DNA from: an uncultured Azospirillum sp.
Lineage (GTDB): Bacteria > Pseudomonadota > Alphaproteobacteria > RF32 > CAG-239
Length of the DNA: 64,000 nucleotides
Direction: 5' to 3'
Assembly (NCBI GenBank): GCA_900538765.1
Contig: UQAB01000002.1
Coordinates: 1 to 64,000, forward strand
Shown here piece after piece: positions 50,932 through 59,472 of this stretch (position 1 is the stretch's first letter; each line of letters begins with the position of its first letter). The translations under genes were made by a program, and so were the position numbers. The notes below the pieces were generated by a model that was given only the letters and a program-made list of their open reading frames with translations, searched no databases and was not told the origin of the DNA.

Positions 50932-51870
50932 TTATTTTATCATCTCGCGTTTGACAAAGTTTTCATATTCATCCATAACGGCATTTTTCATGGTTTCATT
51001 TTGCAGAAAGTCATAAAGCTCAATAGATTTTTTATAATGCGATTTGGCTCGTTCAAAATCACCCTCCTCCCGGTTGTAGGATTCAACGCGCGCCAGATAG
51101 AGCAAGGCCTCGGCTTCGGCAAAATGGTGTGACACCTTGCCATACAAATAGACCGATTTCATCAAGGCTTTGCGGGCGTATTCAATATCGCGGATAATAT
51201 AGCGCAAGCAACCGATGGCGGACAAGGCGCTCGCCTCGCCGAGGACGTCGCCGTTTTCGCGATAAAGTTCGCGGCATTTTTCAAGATAATCATGGGCGAC
51301 TTCATAATGCTGAAATTTCATCTCAATACGCGCCATGGCTCGCAGGACGGCCGCTTCTTTCAGCCCGGTATGTTCCGCAGCAAAAACCGCCGCCGCTTTT
51401 TTATAAGCTTCAAGCGCTTTGGCATCATTGCCCATAATCAGGTGGATATAGGCTTCCTGGTCGTAGCAGTCGCCGAGGAGAATGCCGCCGGAAGCGGAAA
51501 AAAGTTTTTCGGATTGTTTGATTATGTTCAGCGCCTCTTCCATATCATACTTCGCGGTATAAACTTTGGAAAGGAGAATCAGCGTTTCGGCATGGGTTGT
51601 TTCGGCATCGGTCAGGTGCTTGACAACTTCAAGAGAATTTTTCAGCAGTTTTTCAGCGTCGTCATATTTTTCAAGGCTGAGTTCCAATTCTGCCATGCGA
51701 TTCAAGACCTGTGCCTCGCCCTGATAGTCTTCGTTTTCATTATACATCTTTGCGGCGCGGGAATAGTTCATCCGGGCCGAGGGATAAAGTCCGTGACGCC
51801 AGTCGTTGTCCCCTTCCTGCGCAATTTGGGCAGGAATATCCACATATTTCCCCTTATTTACTTCCGACAT
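50932..51870 (-). CDS. Tetratricopeptide-repeat protein
   Basis: 312 residues with at least six degenerate TPRs (LYPSARMNYSRAAKMYNEN, LEKYDDAEKLLKNSLEVVKH, MEEALNIIKQSEKLF). Cytoplasmic. First gene of the operon, 17 bp before moxR. AAAGGAG precedes the ATG. Confidence 0.85.
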   Translation of the reverse strand: MSEVNKGKYVDIPAQIAQEGDNDWRHGLYPSARMNYSRAAKMYNENEDYQGEAQVLNRMAELELSLEKYDDAEKLLKNSLEVVKHLTDAETTHAETLILLSKVYTAKYDMEEALNIIKQSEKLFSASGGILLGDCYDQEAYIHLIMGNDAKALEAYKKAAAVFAAEHTGLKEAAVLRAMARIEMKFQHYEVAHDYLEKCRELYRENGDVLGEASALSAIGCLRYIIRDIEYARKALMKSVYLYGKVSHHFAEAEALLYLARVESYNREEGDFERAKSHYKKSIELYDFLQNETMKNAVMDEYENFVKREMIK

Positions 51871-51947
51871 CTAAAAACTCCTTTGCAAAAATTATATATT
51901 ATTATATATATAGTTCAGAAGTAAAAAAGACAAGAAGTAATACGACA

Positions 51948-54317
51948 ATGGAAGACATTTTTGATTTAAGCCAAAACGAAGATTCAACGCCCCAAACCTA
52001 TGACAATATCAGTGCGCTGACCGTGCCGTCTTTTCCGTGGCTGGAACAGCTTAACCCCGAACAGCGGGAAGCCGTCACAACGACGGAAGGTCCGGTTCTG
52101 GTGCTGTCCGGTGCCGGCACAGGCAAGACCAAAGTGCTGACGACAAGACTGGCTTATATTCTGGCGACGTTTAAGGCGCAGCCGTGGAACTGTCTGGTCG
52201 TTACCTTTACCAACCGCGCGGCAAAAGAAATGAAAGAACGCGTTGAAGCCATTATCGGCGAAGCGGCAAATTCCGTATGGCTGGGAACGTTTCACTCCGT
52301 CTGCGTCAAAATTCTGCGTGCACACGCCGAGCTTGTCGGGCTGCATTCAAATTTTACCATTCTCAACGAAGACGACCAGAAGCGTCTGGTTAAGCAAATC
52401 TGCGAAGCGGAAGGAATTGACGACAAGAAATATCCGCCGCAGAGCATTGTCGACTGTATTCAACGCTGGAAAGACAAAGGGCTGACAATTGACAAGATTC
52501 AGCTGGAATACAAAGAAAACGTCACAACCCGGGTTTATAAGCTGTATCAGGAACGCATGATTACCATGAACTGTGTCGATTTCGGCGATATTATTCTTCA
52601 TACGCTGACTATTCTCTTGTCCAACCCGGACGTTTTGGAAAAATACCAGAGCCGTTTTAAATATATTATGGTTGACGAGTATCAAGATACTAACGTCACG
52701 CAATATCTGCTTTTGCGCCTGTTATCGCAGAAATATCATAACCTGTGCTGCGTCGGCGATGACGACCAATCCATTTATTCCTGGCGCGGTGCCGAAATTG
52801 AAAATATATTGCGTTTTAACAAAGATTATGCCGACGCCAAAGTTATCCGCCTGGAGCGCAATTACCGTTCCACAGCCAACATTCTGGCCGCGGCCTCGGC
52901 ACTTATCAGCCACAACGAGGGGCGTCTGGGCAAGACGCTGAAAGTTGCCGAAAACAGCCCGGCACGTAACAGCGACAACAACCGCATTAAGGTTGTCAGC
53001 AATTACAGCGGCGAAGAAGAAGCGCGCTATGTGGCCGAAGAAATTGAGAACCTGCGCCGCGCCGGACAGGAATATGCACAGATGGCCGTTTTGGTACGCA
53101 CGGCTTTTCAGACCCGAGAATTTGAAGAAAAATTTATTTCGGAATCCATTCCCTATCAGGTTATCGGCGGACCGAAGTTCTATGAACGCGCGGAAATCCG
53201 CGATGCCATTGCTTATTTTCGCGTCATCATGCAGCCGAATGACGACCTTGCTTTGGAGCGCATTATAAATAAACCGGCGCGCGGCGTTGGCGCCAAATCG
53301 GTTGAAAAATTTTATCAGACGGCGCGCAGCGAGCAGATTTCTCTGTATATGGCTATTGAAAAAATGCTGGCGGAAGGAACAATCAGCGGCAAAGCCAAAG
53401 CATCGCTCGGTATTTTGATGGACAATTTTGCAGAGTGGCGCAAGTCCATGCAGGCGATTACGCCGGATGAGCTGGCCAGTCTTATTCTGGAAGATTCCGG
53501 CTACATCGAAAGTCTGAAAAATGATAAATCTCCCGAAGCGCCGGGCAGAATTGAAAACTTAAAAGAACTTGTCAGCGTGATGAGCGACCACGAAAAATTC
53601 CCGACACTGAACGACTTTATGGAGCATGTCAGCCTGGTGATGGACAGCGACAACAGCATTGACCCGAACCGTGTGACGCTGATGACGCTTCATGCCGCCA
53701 AGGGGCTGGAATTTGACACTGTTTTCCTGCCGGGGTGGGAAGAAAGCCTGTTTCCGCATCAGCGCGCGCTGGACGAAGGCGGCAGCAATTCTCTGGAAGA
53801 AGAACGCCGGCTGGCTTATGTCGCCATTACCCGTGCCAAAAAGCAGCTTTATATTTCAATGGCGCTTAACCGCCGGGTTTATGGGCAATGGCAGAATAAT
53901 CTCCCTTCCCGTTTCATTAACGAACTGCCGCCGCAAAATATTGAGCTGTGCAACAATGCCGCCAATTATTTTCAGCGAGCGGACACCTACTCTTCCTCTA
54001 ATGGCCGCTGGAGCCGGAATTACGGCAACAATAACAATGACCGTAATGAATTCGGCGAATATGAATACAAAGACAGTGACCGTTTCAGTTATACCCGGGA
54101 ATATGACAACGACTGGAGCGACAACTCATGGGGGAATATGTACAAAGCCAAACAGGCCGCCAAAAATGCCACGTCATCCATAGCTATCGGCGCCCGGGTT
54201 TATCATGAAAGTTTTGGTTACGGCCGGGTGAAAAACATTGAAGGCAACAAGCTTGAAATTATGTTCGACAAGTTTGGCTATCGCCGCCTGCTCAAGGATT
54301 ATGTAAAAACGGCTTAA
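51948..54317 (+). CDS. uvrD: UvrD/PcrA-type superfamily 1 DNA helicase
   Basis: 789 residues. ATP-dependent 3'-5' helicase for repair and replication. Motif I GAGTGKT (55-61), motif II VDEYQDTN (242-249), then GDDDQSIYSWRGAE, LERNYRST, TLHAAKGLEFDTVFLPGWEE and YVAITRAKK. The C-terminal region (~680-740) is low complexity, followed by a PcrA-like GARVYHESFGYGRVKNIEG Tudor-like end. I chose the ATG at 51948; the frame upstream runs through the opposing TPR gene. Confidence 0.93.
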   Translation: MEDIFDLSQNEDSTPQTYDNISALTVPSFPWLEQLNPEQREAVTTTEGPVLVLSGAGTGKTKVLTTRLAYILATFKAQPWNCLVVTFTNRAAKEMKERVEAIIGEAANSVWLGTFHSVCVKILRAHAELVGLHSNFTILNEDDQKRLVKQICEAEGIDDKKYPPQSIVDCIQRWKDKGLTIDKIQLEYKENVTTRVYKLYQERMITMNCVDFGDIILHTLTILLSNPDVLEKYQSRFKYIMVDEYQDTNVTQYLLLRLLSQKYHNLCCVGDDDQSIYSWRGAEIENILRFNKDYADAKVIRLERNYRSTANILAAASALISHNEGRLGKTLKVAENSPARNSDNNRIKVVSNYSGEEEARYVAEEIENLRRAGQEYAQMAVLVRTAFQTREFEEKFISESIPYQVIGGPKFYERAEIRDAIAYFRVIMQPNDDLALERIINKPARGVGAKSVEKFYQTARSEQISLYMAIEKMLAEGTISGKAKASLGILMDNFAEWRKSMQAITPDELASLILEDSGYIESLKNDKSPEAPGRIENLKELVSVMSDHEKFPTLNDFMEHVSLVMDSDNSIDPNRVTLMTLHAAKGLEFDTVFLPGWEESLFPHQRALDEGGSNSLEEERRLAYVAITRAKKQLYISMALNRRVYGQWQNNLPSRFINELPPQNIELCNNAANYFQRADTYSSSNGRWSRNYGNNNNDRNEFGEYEYKDSDRFSYTREYDNDWSDNSWGNMYKAKQAAKNATSSIAIGARVYHESFGYGRVKNIEGNKLEIMFDKFGYRRLLKDYVKTA

Positions 54318-54478
54318 CACCCGGAAGCTGTGGCAGCTTCACCTCATCGGTTCGCCGCTGATTGTCCCATACTTAAGGAAGCACTACGTGCGCCTTGTGC
54401 CTGCCAAGAGCGATGTTTCACCCCCTTTCAATTCCGACTATATCCTTTTGTTCGGTTCGTCTTTCTCCCTGAGCAGGA

Positions 54479-55105
54479 ATGATTAGGGCTGGAATAAGTC
54501 ACTTCAGTAAAAATACTCTTTCGCTCAAAAACAACTTGCTAAAATCTTGTACAACAAATAAAGAATCTGGCAAATCTTCGCCAGGCGTGGTGGTTGCCAT
54601 TAAAGACAACTGCGGTTACGCGATGACAGCCAATCCCATTGCCGCAGGTATTCAATGGTCAACGGAATATGTTAATACGGGAGCTTTCCAATCAACCCTT
54701 CAGAGTATGGCAATAACAGATTTCGATGCTTGCGGAAATACACAAAAGATTATTCAGGCTGGAACCGCCTCTACTTATCCGGCAGCTTGGGCTGTTGTTA
54801 ATTATTCACCAACCGTGGCTCCGACCTCAAAGGGTAAATGGTATTTACCCACGGCCGGCATGCTAAATAGCCTTTATATTAATTTGAATGCTATTAACAA
54901 TACTATCTCTAAATTAGGCGGCACACAACTTACAGATATTAATGAATGCACTTGGTCATCATCCGAGTATGGCAACTCCGTCGCAGGTTACTCCGGCGCG
55001 CGGGTCTTCTGTACTATCTGTAACGATGGCTTGAGTGCCTATGATAAGGACACCGATGAACATCATTCCAGTGCCCACGTTGTCCGGCCGGTGATTGCGT
55101 TTTAA
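54479..55105 (+). pseudogene. 5'-truncated FISUMP/DUF1566-like paralogue
   Basis: 208 residues corresponding to the hinge and C-terminal domain of the secreted paralogues: SGKSSPGVVVAIKDNCGYAM, KGKWYLPTAGMLNSLYINLN, TWSSSEYG and the end VVRPVIAF. There is no signal peptide and no Cys-rich N-terminus; the first ~25 codons are unlike any paralogue. The upstream 161 bp hold no gene, so the 5' part has been lost. A short functional cytoplasmic protein is less likely. Confidence 0.7.
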
Positions 55106-55113
55106 TTATACGG

Positions 55114-55145
55114 AAAAGGGGCAATTTTTATTATCCCTTTTTATT
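55114..55145. terminator. Terminator-like hairpin
   Basis: aaaaggg / cccttttt with an AT-rich loop, between the truncated gene and the convergent merR gene. Confidence 0.5.
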
Positions 55146-55161
55146 TTCTCACCATAAGAAA

Positions 55162-55557
55162 TCAGGCAATACTTTTGCTTAACTCTTTATGTATTTGATT
55201 TAACTCATTGACAACGGATGTGAGCAACGCGCGGATATCTTCTCCTAACGTCATATCTTCCGGCGTTTCAAAAAAATCCGGCATAATCTCCTCGCCGATG
55301 AAAGCTTTCAGGCCTTTTTCCTTGATAAGTTTTTGAACACCTTCAATCGTGTAGCGCTGATTATATAACAAATCACGTATTTTGCGCACCAATTCAACAT
55401 CATCGGGGCGGTAATAACGACGGCCGCCGTTGCGTTTCATCGGTTTAATCTGCGGAAATTTGGTTTCCCAAAAACGGAGAACATGGGTGGCAACATCCAA
55501 CTCGTCAGCAACTTCGGCGATTGTACGGAAGGCGGATTTTGACTTGTTGACAACCAT
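55162..55557 (-). CDS. MerR-family transcriptional regulator
   Basis: 131 residues. N-terminal winged helix-turn-helix FRTIAEVADELDVATHVLRF plus WETKFPQIKPMKR and the wing GGRRYYRPDDVELV; C-terminal short dimer helix. No Cys-rich metal site is evident. This MerR gene follows ihfA in many alphaproteobacteria. It is 19 bp downstream of ihfA in the operon. Confidence 0.9.
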   Translation of the reverse strand: MVVNKSKSAFRTIAEVADELDVATHVLRFWETKFPQIKPMKRNGGRRYYRPDDVELVRKIRDLLYNQRYTIEGVQKLIKEKGLKAFIGEEIMPDFFETPEDMTLGEDIRALLTSVVNELNQIHKELSKSIA

Positions 55558-55576
55558 ATTTTCCTCCTATAAAAAT

Positions 55577-55861
55577 TCAGGCATTAATGGTTTTTCTCAT
55601 AACCTGAGAAGGTTTGAACGAAATGACCCGGCGCGGGGAAATTTCCGCGGCAACTCCGGTTTTGGGGTTACGGCCGGTACGGGCCTTTTTGTGTCTTAAG
55701 GAAAAAGTGCCGAAAGAGGAAAGCTTTACATCATTGCCGCGTACCAACTCATTTACAATCTCGTCCAGCATCATATCAAGAATATCTGCGGAATCCTTGC
55801 GGGAAAGACCAATCTCTTCATAAATGGTTTCAGCAACATCAGCACGCGTAACTGTATTCAT
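55577..55861 (-). CDS. ihfA: Integration host factor alpha subunit
   Basis: 94 residues of the HU/IHF family: VTRADVAETIYEEIGLSRKD, then the DNA-binding beta-arm region RTGRNPKTGVAAEISPRRV with the intercalating Pro. IHF bends DNA and serves in recombination, replication and transcription. Located between fabH and merR, in the usual order. Confidence 0.93.
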   Translation of the reverse strand: MNTVTRADVAETIYEEIGLSRKDSADILDMMLDEIVNELVRGNDVKLSSFGTFSLRHKKARTGRNPKTGVAAEISPRRVISFKPSQVMRKTINA

Positions 55862-55981
55862 ATCTCTAATTTCCTTAAAAATTATATTATACTTTTTTTA
55901 ATTGACTAATGAACATTTATAACATAACCACCATAATGACAAGCGTCTTATGATGGTTATTACACAAGTATTTTTATTTTT

Positions 55982-56959
55982 TTACAGACGGATGGCCGCG
56001 CCGCCCCAGGTAAATCCGGCACCCATGGCCGTGAAGACAACCAAATCGCCTTTTTTGATTTTACCGCTCTCCATATTTTCAGAGAAAGCCAGCGGAATTG
56101 AAGCTGCGGAAGTATTACCGTGGTGGTCAACAGCTACGATGACCTTTTCTTCCGGCAGTTCCAGCTTTTCGCCGACATTGGAAATAATGCGGATATTGGC
56201 CTGATGCGGAATCAGCCAGTCAATATCAGCATTGGTATAACCGGCCATGGCCGTTACGGTTTCCGCCGCCTGAGACAAAGAGCCAATAGCATATTTGAAA
56301 ACTTCCTTGCCATCCATGGAAACAACCCCGGCATTCTGCGTGCTGGACACACCGCCGTTAGTCTTCAAATGGTCATAATGGCTGCCGTCAGCATAAATCT
56401 TGGTGGCCAAGATACCGGTGTCCGTCTTTGCACCTTCGCATTCTTTGGCACGAAGGACGACAGCTCCGGCACCGTCGCCGAACAGAACACAGGTGTTGCG
56501 ATCCGTCCAGTCAACGATTTTGGACAGGCTTTCCGCTCCGATAACCAACGCTGTTTTGACCTGTCCCAGACGTATCATGTTGTCAGCCTGAGTCAGCGCA
56601 TAAACGAATCCCGAGCAAGCTGCCAGAATATCATAAGCAGGCGTGCCGACTTTTACCCCCAGACGATTGGACAATTTTGTTGCAACCGACGGCGTGGTGT
56701 TATCCGGCGTTACGGAAGCCACAACGATCAGCTCAATATCTTCAGCAGACAAGCCGGCGCGGCTGATTGCCATTTCCGCGGCATGGAGAGCCAAATCAGA
56801 CGTCAGTTCGTCTTCAACGATATGACGGGTTTTAATTCCGGTACGGGTGCTGATCCATTCATCATTTGTGTCAACAATCTTAGCAAGATCGTCATTTGTC
56901 ACAATTTTCTTGGGCAGATAGTGTCCCCAGCCAATAATTTCTGATCTAATAAGAGTCAT
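55982..56959 (-). CDS. fabH: 3-oxoacyl-ACP synthase III
   Basis: 325 residues. Starts fatty acid synthesis by condensing acetyl-CoA with malonyl-ACP. The catalytic Cys is at 115 (ILAACSGFVYAL), with His in LIPHQANIRI and Asn in HGNTSAASIP. It overlaps the plsX stop by 14 bp, so the two are translated together. AGGAAAT precedes the ATG. Confidence 0.96.
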   Translation of the reverse strand: MTLIRSEIIGWGHYLPKKIVTNDDLAKIVDTNDEWISTRTGIKTRHIVEDELTSDLALHAAEMAISRAGLSAEDIELIVVASVTPDNTTPSVATKLSNRLGVKVGTPAYDILAACSGFVYALTQADNMIRLGQVKTALVIGAESLSKIVDWTDRNTCVLFGDGAGAVVLRAKECEGAKTDTGILATKIYADGSHYDHLKTNGGVSSTQNAGVVSMDGKEVFKYAIGSLSQAAETVTAMAGYTNADIDWLIPHQANIRIISNVGEKLELPEEKVIVAVDHHGNTSAASIPLAFSENMESGKIKKGDLVVFTAMGAGFTWGGAAIRL

Positions 56960-57995
56960 ATAATATTTCCTCAGATAAAGCGTCTAAATCGACAGTTTCG
57001 AGTTCATCTTTAATAGTCGGGACAAAGTTCTGGCGGACCAGAGAAACGGCATTGCCAACGGCAACGGAATATCCCAAGGCGTCCGTTCCGCCGTGGCTTT
57101 TGACCGTCAGCCCGTTCAGGCCGACCAGCATTGCCCCATTGTACAAACGCGGATCCATGGTCTTTTTGATATTCATGCCGACCCCCAGCATAAACGGCAG
57201 ACCGAGCTTTGCTATAAACGATTTCTTTATGCCGTCTTTTATCAGGCGGACGACCAGCTTGGCCGTTCCTTCAATCGATTTCAAGGCGATATTGCCGGTA
57301 AAGCCGTCCGTTACGATAACGTCGGCCTTGCCTTCGGGAATTTCATGCGGTTCGATATAGCCGATAAAATCAATATCCAGTTTGGCGCGCTTTATAAGTT
57401 TAGCGGCTTCATGAATCTCTTCCTTGCCTTTCATTTCCTCGGCGCCGATATTAAGCAAAGCCACCTTTGGACGCGCAATGTTCAGGGCATGTTTGGCGAG
57501 GATGTTGCCCATCAGGGCAAATTCGGCCAAGTTTAGAGAATCGCATTCGGTATTCGCGCCCAAATCAAGCATAACATAACGCCCGGTACGGTGCGGCATA
57601 ATCGTCACAATCGCCGGGCGGTGAATTTTCTGGATGGTTTTGAGGGTTAATTTGGAAATTGCCATTAAAGCTCCGGTGTTTCCGGCCGAAACGACAGCCT
57701 GCGCCTCGCCTTGTTTGACGGCGTTAATCGCCATAAACATGCTGGTGTTGCGGTTGCGAATGACGGCGGAAGGTTTGTCCTCATTGCTGACGACTTCGGG
57801 AGAATGGCGCACTTCACAGACTTTTTGAAGGGCGGGCCAGCTTTTCAGCAAGTCATTGACTTTTGTTTCATCGCCGAACAGCAAAAACTTGGCGTCCGGG
57901 TTCTTTTTGGCGGCTATTGCAAGCCCCTCAATAACGACTCGAGGGGAATTATCTCCCCCCATCGCGTCTATGGATATTACCAGATTATCAGACAA
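56946..57995 (-). CDS. plsX: Phosphate acyltransferase PlsX
   Basis: 349 residues. Makes acyl-phosphate from acyl-ACP for phospholipid synthesis. N-terminal ISIDAMGGDNSPRVVIEG is diagnostic, with VVSAGNTGALMA, VTDGFTGNIALKSIEG and a NGLTVKSHGGTDALG near the C-terminus. The start is a TTG (57995), with GGAGA 7-9 nt upstream; no better start is available. Confidence 0.95.
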   Translation of the reverse strand: MSDNLVISIDAMGGDNSPRVVIEGLAIAAKKNPDAKFLLFGDETKVNDLLKSWPALQKVCEVRHSPEVVSNEDKPSAVIRNRNTSMFMAINAVKQGEAQAVVSAGNTGALMAISKLTLKTIQKIHRPAIVTIMPHRTGRYVMLDLGANTECDSLNLAEFALMGNILAKHALNIARPKVALLNIGAEEMKGKEEIHEAAKLIKRAKLDIDFIGYIEPHEIPEGKADVIVTDGFTGNIALKSIEGTAKLVVRLIKDGIKKSFIAKLGLPFMLGVGMNIKKTMDPRLYNGAMLVGLNGLTVKSHGGTDALGYSVAVGNAVSLVRQNFVPTIKDELETVDLDALSEEILYDSY

Positions 57996-58029
57996 AACCT
58001 GTCTCCATTAGTATGTGTTTTTATATAAA

Positions 58030-58218
58030 TTACTCGTTAGTTGTGTTCTGAGCAACAACTTCGCGCTTATCATACTGACCGCATTTCGGGCAAACGTGGT
58101 GTGGTCTTTTCAACTCACCACAGTTCGGGCATTCCATGTAAGAATTAGCCTCTAAAGCATGATGTGAACGACGCATATCGCGGCGAGATTTTGATACTTT
58201 CTTTTTAGGTGTAGCCAT
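58030..58218 (-). CDS. rpmF: 50S ribosomal protein L32
   Basis: 62 residues: TPKKKVSKSRRDMRRSHHAL followed by a zinc-ribbon with two CxxC pairs (CPNCGEL and CPKCGQY). Upstream of plsX, as in most alphaproteobacteria. Confidence 0.96.
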   Translation of the reverse strand: MATPKKKVSKSRRDMRRSHHALEANSYMECPNCGELKRPHHVCPKCGQYDKREVVAQNTTNE

Positions 58219-58376
58219 TTTCTTATACTCTTGATTAAAACAATTATTTATTCAACCGACATTAATAACGGATTTGATTTTAAAAATCAACCCATAAAAC
58301 GCCGCTTAAATATTTGCTAAGTGCTTTTTATATAAAAAAATACGTTTTGGCAAGACATATTTTTCAAAAACTGCAG

Positions 58377-58895
58377 TTATTTGAGTTTTTTCAGCACTTC
58401 AAACGGGTTTTTGCGGTCATCTTCGGGACTGAATTCCGACTTGAAGGCAAAAACTTCGCCCTCTTTGCGCGGATAATCCTCCATAATCAGGGCTATCTGC
58501 TCAATGGCGAGGTCGGCAAGGTCAAGGCGGCCGTTAATAATGACATCGGGAAGATTGTCTGAAATGCTGATTTCCTCTTCTTCCTCCCGCTGGCTTTTCA
58601 ATGTCGCCTCGGTATCATAAAGCAGTTCAAAATCAGCGGCATAATCTTTGGAGAAGACTTCCAGGCTGACGACGCTCTCAAGTTCCAGCGAGGCCTCCGC
58701 CCTGCCCCAGACTTTCAACAGGTGTTCCTTGCGGTTAAATTTTAATCTGATATCAGCTGAAAAGCCGTTAACTCCAGGAATCTTCAAAATATCTTTGATT
58801 TTGGCGCAGTCTTCGGCATCAGCCGTGAGGCGGTAACGTTGTTCGCCCTGCGGGAGGTTATCAACAATTATCTGATAAGAAAAAAAATTTTGCAT
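58377..58895 (-). CDS. yceD: DUF177/YceD-family protein
   Basis: 172 residues with the DUF177 pattern: VVSLEVFSKDYAADFELLYD and the acidic region, then LDLADLAIEQIALIMEDYPR. YceD-type proteins are conserved next to rpmF and are linked to 23S rRNA maturation in plants and bacteria. The C-terminal end is basic with Phe/Glu residues. Divergent from bamE. Confidence 0.85.
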   Translation of the reverse strand: MQNFFSYQIIVDNLPQGEQRYRLTADAEDCAKIKDILKIPGVNGFSADIRLKFNRKEHLLKVWGRAEASLELESVVSLEVFSKDYAADFELLYDTEATLKSQREEEEEISISDNLPDVIINGRLDLADLAIEQIALIMEDYPRKEGEVFAFKSEFSPEDDRKNPFEVLKKLK

Positions 58896-58953
58896 TAATT
58901 AATTCCTTATGTTATATATCTTTCAGGTTATTAATTAAGGGGTTGCCAAGAAT

Positions 58954-59415
58954 ATGTCAATAAAGAAAGTATGGCTGTTTAGTTTTATCGTTGTCTTATC
59001 AACCGCTTCATGCGCAAAAGACTGGTTTACGACTTATAACGGCAATATGCCGTCAAACGAGAGAATCGCGCAGGTCGCTCTCGGCCAGAGCAAGGAAGAC
59101 GTTTACGCCAACCTCGGCGCGCCGTCTAATGTCGTTTCCCTTGACCGCAACGTGTGGATTTACATGTCTTCCGAAGTAAAACGCATTGCCTTCTTCAAGC
59201 CGGAAGAAGTTCAGCGCGATATTCTGACCATCCGCTTCAATGATGAGAACAAAGTTGACGAGATACAGCGTCTGAGTCGAAAAGACGGAAAAACCGTTGC
59301 CGTCAGTACGGACGAAACGGAAACACTGGGCAATACGCCGGGCTTTTTTGAACGCTATTTCGGCGGTGTCGGCACCTATATGCCGTTTGGCGGAAACAAC
59401 AATCCGCAGATGTAG
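58954..59415 (+). CDS. bamE: BamE/SmpA lipoprotein of the outer-membrane assembly machine
   Basis: 153 residues with a lipoprotein signal (MSIKKVWLFSFIVVLSTASC, lipobox STASC). The BamE core is GQSKEDVYANLGAPSNVVSL (~44-63) followed by NVWIYMSSEVKRIAFFKPEE. BamE helps BamA insert outer-membrane proteins. The location next to DUF177 is the usual alphaproteobacterial one. The extra C-terminal part after ~105 is Gly/Asn rich. Confidence 0.88.
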   Translation: MSIKKVWLFSFIVVLSTASCAKDWFTTYNGNMPSNERIAQVALGQSKEDVYANLGAPSNVVSLDRNVWIYMSSEVKRIAFFKPEEVQRDILTIRFNDENKVDEIQRLSRKDGKTVAVSTDETETLGNTPGFFERYFGGVGTYMPFGGNNNPQM

Positions 59416-59428
59416 AACATTTTACAAA

Positions 59429-59472
59429 GCAAAGCCCCAGGGTGAATTTAACTGTCCCCGGGGCTTTTGTTA
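59429..59472. terminator. Bidirectional terminator
   Basis: aaagcccc / ggggcttt with A/T flanks and a 21-nt interior, between bamE and the convergent DUF4422-GT8 gene. Confidence 0.75.
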
